Shown: positions 1 through 3,956 of the stretch, in pieces
Layout of the letters: the number at the start of each line of letters is the position of its first letter
Position numbering within the stretch: position 1 is the stretch's first letter
Program-made: the position numbers and the translations under genes
The notes under the pieces: model-generated
Told to the model about the DNA's origin: nothing
Seen by the model: only the letters and a program-made list of their open reading frames with translations
The model's database searches: none
DNA from: JAFGED01 sp964551295
GTDB lineage: Bacteria > Chloroflexota > Anaerolineae > B4-G1
Assembly: GCA_964551295.1 (NCBI GenBank)
Contig: CAZKDJ010000248.1
Coordinates: forward strand, 1 to 5,698
Direction of reading: 5' to 3'
Length of the DNA stretch: 5,698 nt

Positions 1-1158
1 ATGCACATGACGATGGTCATGTTCGAGACGCTGGCCATCGCCTTCATCGCCGAGTTTCAGCACCCCGAGCACGGCAGGCGCAACCTCATCCTGGGGTTGG
101 CGATGCTGCTGTGCGCTGGGTACACCAAGCAGATGGCCGTGTTCACCGTCGTCGCCGCGCTCTTTTTCGTCTTTTTGCGCGACGTCAAGAAGGCCATCCT
201 TTCTGGAGTGGCGTTGACCGCCGCCGTCGGGGCGATCTTTTGGCTGCTTAACGCCGCCACCGGAGGCCAGTGGTGGGTCAATACCGTCCAGGCCAACTTT
301 AACGCGTTCAAGTACCTGCAGACGATCTTTTTCCTCAAACAATGGTTTCGCCTACACGTCCTCTTTATCCTGCTGGCGACCGGATATCTGGTCTATGAGC
401 TGTTCTGGGATCGGCTTTCGGCCTACTCGCTGTGGTTCTTTTTCGCGCTGGGCACGGGCCTGTTGAACGGCAAGTGGGGCGCGGGGTTCAACTACTTCTC
501 CACTGCCATCGCCGCGGCCTGCGTCTGTTCCGGCCTGGCGTTGGGTCGCCTGAAGAATGGACTGGCACGGCGGGTCGCTGCCCAGCCACCGCGCGACGTG
601 GCACGTTCGATGGTCACGCCGCTCCTGGTCGTCGCCATCCCGCTGCTCTACCTGCTGCAGGCTCCCCTGATGCTCCACATGCCCACCGCCGGCCCTGTCT
701 TTGGACCGCTGGCTCAGGTTTTGGGTATAGGCGGGGCGGTGACGCAAACCCATTGCACGGCGTATCCCTATTACGATAGGATGGGCTACACTCAACTGGG
801 GCACCTGCTGCTCGAGGAAGACTATGCGGCGGGCGAGGAGATCATGGCCTACGTCCGCACCTCCGACGGCCCCGTCTTTAGCGAAGAGGCCATGTTCGCC
901 CTGCTGGATGATAGACCGGTGGTGACCAATCCGACTCAGCTTCGCAATCTGTACCTCAACGGCTTGCTCGATACGACGGACATCGTCGCGCGCATCGACC
1001 GGCAGGAATTCGGCGTGGTCATTTTCCGCGCCCAGTTCTATCCCGATCCGGTGCTGCAAGCCATCGGGCAGAATTACACCACCGTCGAAACGGTGTGTAT
1101 GAACGGCTTCAACTACACCATCCTGCTGCCCAACCGCCTGCTGGGTGGTTCCGAGTGA
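1..1158 (+). CDS. GT-C (ArnT/PMT-like) glycosyltransferase-type membrane protein, C-terminal part (5' partial)
   Basis: Seen: 385 codons, with hydrophobic segments at about residues 28-59, 65-83, 117-136, 140-156, 164-183 and 205-223, followed by a non-membrane C-terminal domain of about 160 residues (224-385). Motif-like stretches include GYTKQ (40-44) in a membrane-proximal turn and GKWGAGFNYF (157-166). Family knowledge: this layout of many helices plus a soluble C-terminal domain matches dolichol-phosphate-mannose/ArnT-like GT-C transferases, which move sugars from polyprenyl-linked donors on the outer face of the membrane. Such proteins usually exceed 450 residues and carry acidic catalytic residues in the first extracytoplasmic loop. 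Neither that loop nor the first helices are here, so the ATG at position 1 is probably internal and the gene begins upstream. The substrate cannot be told. It ends 118 bases before the next gene, which has its own promoter. An O-antigen-polymerase-like or uncharacterised membrane protein is the main alternative. Confidence 0.7.
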   Translation: MHMTMVMFETLAIAFIAEFQHPEHGRRNLILGLAMLLCAGYTKQMAVFTVVAALFFVFLRDVKKAILSGVALTAAVGAIFWLLNAATGGQWWVNTVQANFNAFKYLQTIFFLKQWFRLHVLFILLATGYLVYELFWDRLSAYSLWFFFALGTGLLNGKWGAGFNYFSTAIAAACVCSGLALGRLKNGLARRVAAQPPRDVARSMVTPLLVVAIPLLYLLQAPLMLHMPTAGPVFGPLAQVLGIGGAVTQTHCTAYPYYDRMGYTQLGHLLLEEDYAAGEEIMAYVRTSDGPVFSEEAMFALLDDRPVVTNPTQLRNLYLNGLLDTTDIVARIDRQEFGVVIFRAQFYPDPVLQAIGQNYTTVETVCMNGFNYTILLPNRLLGGSE

Positions 1159-1194
1159 CGCAGTCAGGTCATTGTCTCCAATCGCTCCTCATGC

Positions 1195-1223
1195 TTGACC
1201 CACCCAGGTAACGGCATTATACT
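1195..1223 (+). promoter_or_regulatory. Sigma70-type promoter for the 1277 lipoprotein gene
   Basis: TTGACC (1195-1200) and TATACT (1218-1223) are separated by exactly 17 bases. Each hexamer matches the housekeeping consensus at five of six positions. Transcription would start near 1230 and give a leader of about 47 bases. It is the best promoter match noticed in the window and lies entirely in the gap between genes 1 and 2. The call rests on sequence match only. Confidence 0.65.
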
Positions 1224-1263
1224 GAGCTTGGATATGTTGCAGGAGGAAGCCTTATCCGCCAAT

Positions 1264-1268
1264 AGGAG
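1264..1268 (+). promoter_or_regulatory. Ribosome binding site that decides the start at 1277
   Basis: AGGAG ends eight bases before the ATG at 1277. It overlaps an in-frame GTG at 1268, so that GTG is unlikely to be the start. A second, stronger AGGAGG at 1241-1246 has no start codon at a usable distance. Confidence 0.7.
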
Positions 1269-1276
1269 TGCTTTCG

Positions 1277-2284
1277 ATGAAAAAATCAGGTTCGTTTGTT
1301 CTTTGGACAATCGTTCTGCTTGTGATAGCCTCGTTCGCATGCGTGTCCACACCCGCGGCGCCGACGGCGGTAGAGGTGTTCGTGCCCACCTCGGTCCCGC
1401 CGACGCCTTCCGAAACACAGGCGTCGCCGCTGGACGTTGCTACAGAGGTCTCGGAGCCAGCCACCGAGGTTCCGACGCTGCCTCCTTCGACTGAGCCTCC
1501 AGGTGCTACAGAGGCCCCGCCTGAGTCGATGACGGAGGAGCTGTCTATTTTGTCCTTCGCCGTCACCGTCGAGGACATTGCAGATGGCAAACGGCTGGCC
1601 TTCAGTTGGGAGACGACCGGCGCCGTCGAGGCAGCGATCATCAGCGGCACTTCGCGACGTTTCCCACAGAGATGGGAGGTAGGCCCCGATGGTACATACG
1701 AGGTCGAACTGGAGAGCACCGGGTATAACAACCCACAGATGATTTTGATCGCCTACGATGGCTTGGGCAACGAGGTTTCTGAGACCATCAGGGCTGAATG
1801 GCCGTGCGAATACGACTACTTTTTCGACCCGGCCCCCGCAGCCTGCCCACTGTACGAGCCAAGCGAGACCTGGGCAGCGGAACAGCCGTTTGAGAACGGG
1901 CGCATGGTTTGGCTGGAGGAGGTGCGCGGCGAGACGTTCGTGACCCAGCGCCAGATCCTCGTGTTCTACAACGACGGCAGCTACGAGCAGTATGAGGATA
2001 CCTGGACCGAGGATCAGCCCGAGCGCGATCCCTCTATCGAGCCGCCGTCGGGATTGCTTCAGCCGATTCGCGGATTCGGCCAGGTGTGGCGCGAGACCGA
2101 CGGCGTGTGGGACAAGCTGGGTTGGGCGACGGTGCCGGAGTTGGGCTTTGATACCCAGTGGCAGCAGCGATTCCAAGAGTCCCTCCCCAGCGTGGCCTAC
2201 GTGCGTATCTTTGACGGCCGGGTTATCGAGATCGCCGGCTGGGGATGGGCGACCGGCGGCACGTGGGAGTTTGTGTCGCCGTAA
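1277..2284 (+). CDS. Predicted lipoprotein with Pro/Thr spacer, beta-rich middle domain and Trp/Gly-rich C-terminal module
   Basis: No named family is recognised. Seen in the 335 residues: a lipoprotein-type signal peptide (MKK start, hydrophobic 7-21, then SFAC with Cys22). The lipobox is imperfect because Phe is at -2. Residues 23-88 form a Pro/Thr/Glu-rich, low-complexity spacer. Residues 89-174 alternate polar and hydrophobic residues as in an Ig-like beta-sandwich (SFAVTVEDIADG, FSWETTG). Two cysteines (177 and 190) bracket a YFFDPAPAA-type segment and could form a disulfide. The C-terminal module (about 198-332) is rich in Trp and Gly, with GRMVWLEE (208-215), PPSGLLQPIRGFGQVWR (256-272), LGWA (281-284) and GWGWATGG (321-328). 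The protein should be anchored outside the membrane on a flexible stalk. From memory, similar modules recur in extracellular Anaerolineae proteins. A ligand-binding or structural role is possible but unproven. It has its own promoter and good Shine-Dalgarno site. Confidence 0.8.
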   Translation: MKKSGSFVLWTIVLLVIASFACVSTPAAPTAVEVFVPTSVPPTPSETQASPLDVATEVSEPATEVPTLPPSTEPPGATEAPPESMTEELSILSFAVTVEDIADGKRLAFSWETTGAVEAAIISGTSRRFPQRWEVGPDGTYEVELESTGYNNPQMILIAYDGLGNEVSETIRAEWPCEYDYFFDPAPAACPLYEPSETWAAEQPFENGRMVWLEEVRGETFVTQRQILVFYNDGSYEQYEDTWTEDQPERDPSIEPPSGLLQPIRGFGQVWRETDGVWDKLGWATVPELGFDTQWQQRFQESLPSVAYVRIFDGRVIEIAGWGWATGGTWEFVSP

Positions 2285-2348
2285 TTGTCAAAGTAGGCGT
2301 ACCGTTGGGCGGGCGTGGTGTTTGCGTCCAGCAGGAGGGTCTGTTCTC

Positions 2349-2357
2349 TGGTATGCT
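2349..2357 (+). promoter_or_regulatory. Possible extended -10 promoter for the thymidylyltransferase gene
   Basis: TGG (2349-2351) directly precedes TATGCT (2352-2357), giving the TGn-TATnnT pattern of an extended -10 element. No acceptable -35 hexamer lies 16-18 bases upstream, which is tolerable for extended -10 promoters. Transcription would begin near 2364, leaving about 31 bases of leader. The match is short and could be chance. Confidence 0.35.
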
Positions 2358-2378
2358 CCAGATTGTGACCCGTGGACT

Positions 2379-2385
2379 AGGGGAG
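2379..2385 (+). promoter_or_regulatory. Ribosome binding site that decides the start at 2395
   Basis: AGGGGAG ends nine bases before the ATG at 2395. An in-frame ATG at 2386 abuts it and leaves no spacing, so 2395 is preferred. The reading frame is open upstream to 2245, but that part lacks family similarity. Confidence 0.6.
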
Positions 2386-2394
2386 ATGGAAGCG

Positions 2395-3135
2395 ATGAAA
2401 AATATAAAGGGGGTCGTACTGGCGGGAGGATTGGGTACCCGCCTGCACCCACTGACCAGTATCACGAACAAGCATCTGCTGCCGGTATACAACAAGCCGA
2501 TGATCTATTATCCCATCGAGATGCTCGTCGAGGCGGGCATCAGGGATATCTTGATCGTCACCGGTGGCACCAGCGCGGGAGACTTTTTGCGGCTGATCGG
2601 AAATGGAGAGGAGTTTGGCCTCTCCCGCATCAACTATGCATACCAAAAGGGAGAGGGCGGCATAGCGGAGGCCCTTGGCCTGGCGCACGAGTTCGTCGAC
2701 GACGACCACCTCATCGTAGTGCTTGGTGATAATATCCTTCAGAACGGAATCAAAAAGGGGGTAGAAGCTTTTTCAAAACAGCAGAGGGGCAGCCGCATCT
2801 TTTTGAAGCGCGTCGACAACCCACGGGAGTACGGCATCGCCGAGGTTGAGGGGGACAAGATCAAGCGCATCATCGAGAAGCCGCAATATCCGCCCAGCGA
2901 CCTGGCTGTGATCGGTGTCTACATGTACCCGCCGGACGTGTTCGACATCATCCAGACACTGGAGCCCTCCGCCCGGGGTGAGCTGGAGATCACCGACGTC
3001 AACAACGCCTACATCCGGCAGGGCGCGATGGAATACGAGATCATCGACGGCTGGTGGCTCGACGCTGGCGAAAGCCACCAGGCGCTGCTGCAGGCCAACC
3101 TGACGGTAGCGCGTCAAGAGGGTGTGGCGCTTTAG
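2395..3135 (+). CDS. rfbA: Glucose-1-phosphate thymidylyltransferase, short form (RmlA/SpsI-like)
   Basis: The enzyme joins dTTP and glucose-1-phosphate to give dTDP-glucose and pyrophosphate, the first step of dTDP-rhamnose and other dTDP-sugar pathways in the cytoplasm. Seen: the nucleotide-binding signature LAGGLGTRLHPLT (9-21); KHLLPVYNKPMIYYP (26-40), with the conserved Lys26; GGIAEAL (88-94); LGDN (110-113), with the metal-binding Asp112; EKP (161-163); GELEITD (195-201); and WLDAG (221-225), with a second metal-binding Asp223. All expected catalytic residues are present. At 246 residues it lacks the C-terminal extension of typical RmlA (about 290 residues), and both length and sequence resemble Bacillus SpsI. 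No rmlB, rmlC or rmlD is in the window, so the final sugar is unknown. A related uridylyl- or cytidylyltransferase specificity is possible but less likely. The symbol denotes the family, not proven rhamnose synthesis. The stop codon lies in a stem-loop with the next start. Confidence 0.92.
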   Translation: MKNIKGVVLAGGLGTRLHPLTSITNKHLLPVYNKPMIYYPIEMLVEAGIRDILIVTGGTSAGDFLRLIGNGEEFGLSRINYAYQKGEGGIAEALGLAHEFVDDDHLIVVLGDNILQNGIKKGVEAFSKQQRGSRIFLKRVDNPREYGIAEVEGDKIKRIIEKPQYPPSDLAVIGVYMYPPDVFDIIQTLEPSARGELEITDVNNAYIRQGAMEYEIIDGWWLDAGESHQALLQANLTVARQEGVAL

Positions 3136-3194
3136 CTTCTACAGGGTTGGACGCCATTGCCGCTTGCGTCGCTGGTCAGTTTGTAGAAAGCTGA
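3132..3194 (+). repeat. Imperfect inverted repeat joining the stop of the thymidylyltransferase gene to the next start
   Basis: AGCTTCTACA (3134-3143) pairs with TGTAGAAAGCT (3182-3192), with all ten bases paired and one A bulged. Outside this, T3133-G3193 and T3132-A3194 can extend the stem. The 38-base loop contains a perfect 5-bp nested stem, GACGC (3150-3154) with GCGTC (3166-3170). The left arm includes the last two bases of the TAG stop (3133-3135), and the right arm reaches the first base of the proposed ATG at 3194. No T-run follows, so an intrinsic terminator is unlikely. Confidence 0.55.
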
Positions 3195-3859
3195 TGACGG
3201 GCCATTTTCCGATCGACGTTGGGTTCAGCAGGCCGACGATGGTCGTCATCGTCAGCCTGGCCCTTTTGTCGTGTGCCGTTCCCTCGCCTGCGTGGCAGGT
3301 GTATGGATTTCGCGATGGTGATTTCGTCTCTTTGCCAGACGTTCACAAGGCTGCCACATCCTCTGGCCCTGTTCCTGACTCTGCTCTTCCCGTCACCCCT
3401 CCCGATTGGCGCGTCACGGCTGCCGCCCTGGCCGACGTCACGGGCGATGGCCAGCCCGAGTGGATGCTCCTGGTCCGGCGGCCCTGGCGTGACTGGCCGA
3501 TCCAGGAATGGACCTCCGTCCCCAGCCCCATCACAAGCTTTCACGACGCGGCGGGGGATAGCTGCCACCTGATCCTGCTCGATCCCGTGAGCGGACGCGA
3601 AGTGTGGGCCGGATCGGCGCTGCCTGCACCGCTGCTGGCCCTGGCCATAGGAGACGTGGACGGAGACGGCGTCGATGAGGTGGTGACGCTGGAGGGGGAT
3701 TACGACGCCGGGTGGGATGGCCCGGCCAGCCACGTGGACGTCTGGCAGTGGAACGGGTTCGGCTTCTCGCTGGAGTGGCGCTCGCCCGCGGGCGCCTTTC
3801 GTCGGCTTGCTTTAACCGGCACCGGCGACGGGGAGACGCCCTGTATCGCGGTGCGTTGA
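3194..3859 (+). CDS. Small predicted lipoprotein with VCBS/FG-GAP-like repeats
   Basis: Seen in the 221 residues: an N-terminal segment with His4 and Arg13, hydrophobic residues 15-26 and a good lipobox, LLSC (Cys27). A short Pro/Ser-rich stretch leads to Asp-rich loops typical of VCBS/FG-GAP repeats: ADVTGDGQPEW (80-90), GDVDGDGVDE (153-162) and a degenerate TGTGDGE (208-214). The D-x-D-x-D-G pattern is a likely calcium-binding loop. Other notable segments are RRPWRDWPIQEW (95-106), GSALP (140-144) and VWQWNGFGFSLEWR (183-196). In known families these repeats are blades of beta-propellers; two or three are too few for a closed seven-bladed propeller. The role is unknown, perhaps surface adhesion or carbohydrate binding. 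The start is uncertain: the Shine-Dalgarno is weak (GAAAG, three bases away). The frame is open to a GTG at 3122, but that would place a long charged segment before the signal. ATG 3239 gives too short a signal. Confidence 0.75.
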   Translation: MTGHFPIDVGFSRPTMVVIVSLALLSCAVPSPAWQVYGFRDGDFVSLPDVHKAATSSGPVPDSALPVTPPDWRVTAAALADVTGDGQPEWMLLVRRPWRDWPIQEWTSVPSPITSFHDAAGDSCHLILLDPVSGREVWAGSALPAPLLALAIGDVDGDGVDEVVTLEGDYDAGWDGPASHVDVWQWNGFGFSLEWRSPAGAFRRLALTGTGDGETPCIAVR

Positions 3860-3866
3860 GTCGCTC

Positions 3867-3930
3867 ACCCTCCCGCAGGTTGGGAGTAGATTGTCAAGGA
3901 AAGCAGTAGCTCGCGAACCTACGGGAGGGT
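3867..3930 (+). repeat. 15-bp inverted repeat in the leader of the DUF3160 gene
   Basis: ACCCTCCCGCAGGTT (3867-3881) and AACCTACGGGAGGGT (3916-3930) are complementary at 14 of 15 positions, with a single C/A mismatch and a 34-base loop. A competing local hairpin uses the same left arm: CTCCC (3870-3874) with GGGAG (3882-3886) and a 7-base loop. The sequence after the right arm (AAACTAAC) has no T-run, so it is not a standard intrinsic terminator. It may be a leader structure or a protein-binding site. It fills most of the 97-base gap. Confidence 0.6.
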
Positions 3931-3943
3931 AAACTAACACCAG

Positions 3944-3949
3944 AGGAGG
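3944..3949 (+). promoter_or_regulatory. Strong ribosome binding site that decides the start at 3957
   Basis: AGGAGG ends seven bases before ATG 3957 but only one base before the in-frame ATG 3951, so 3957 is the better start. Its GGAGG can also pair with CCTCC (3869-3873) in the left arm of the upstream inverted repeat. Confidence 0.75.
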
Positions 3950-3956
3950 TATGAGA

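Noticed and set aside
1286..2176. A 296-codon open frame on the - strand, with another at 1252-1731.
   Set aside because: Both are antisense shadows of the 1277 lipoprotein gene. The translation is Arg-rich and low in complexity, with no recognisable motif.
2248..2280. Inverted repeat GGCGAC/GTCGCC at the end of the 1277 gene as a terminator.
   Set aside because: The stem is only 6 bp, with a 21-base loop inside the coding sequence, and no T-run follows.
1992..2729. A 245-codon + strand frame crossing two genes.
   Set aside because: It overlaps the lipoprotein and thymidylyltransferase genes in another frame, and its Arg/Ser/Pro-rich product is typical of out-of-frame GC-rich DNA.
3122..3193. 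GTG at 3122 as the start of the VCBS lipoprotein.
   Set aside because: It would add 24 basic residues before the signal peptide, overlap the upstream gene by 14 bases, and have its purine-rich site directly against the start codon.
3891..3935. TTGTCA (3891-3896) and TAAACT (3930-3935) as a promoter for the DUF3160 gene.
   Set aside because: The spacing between them is 33 bases, and neither has a good partner at 16-18 bases.
3860..3956. A T-box or other known riboswitch in this leader.
   Set aside because: No T-box sequence or other consensus core I know is present; only the generic alternative pairing is supported.
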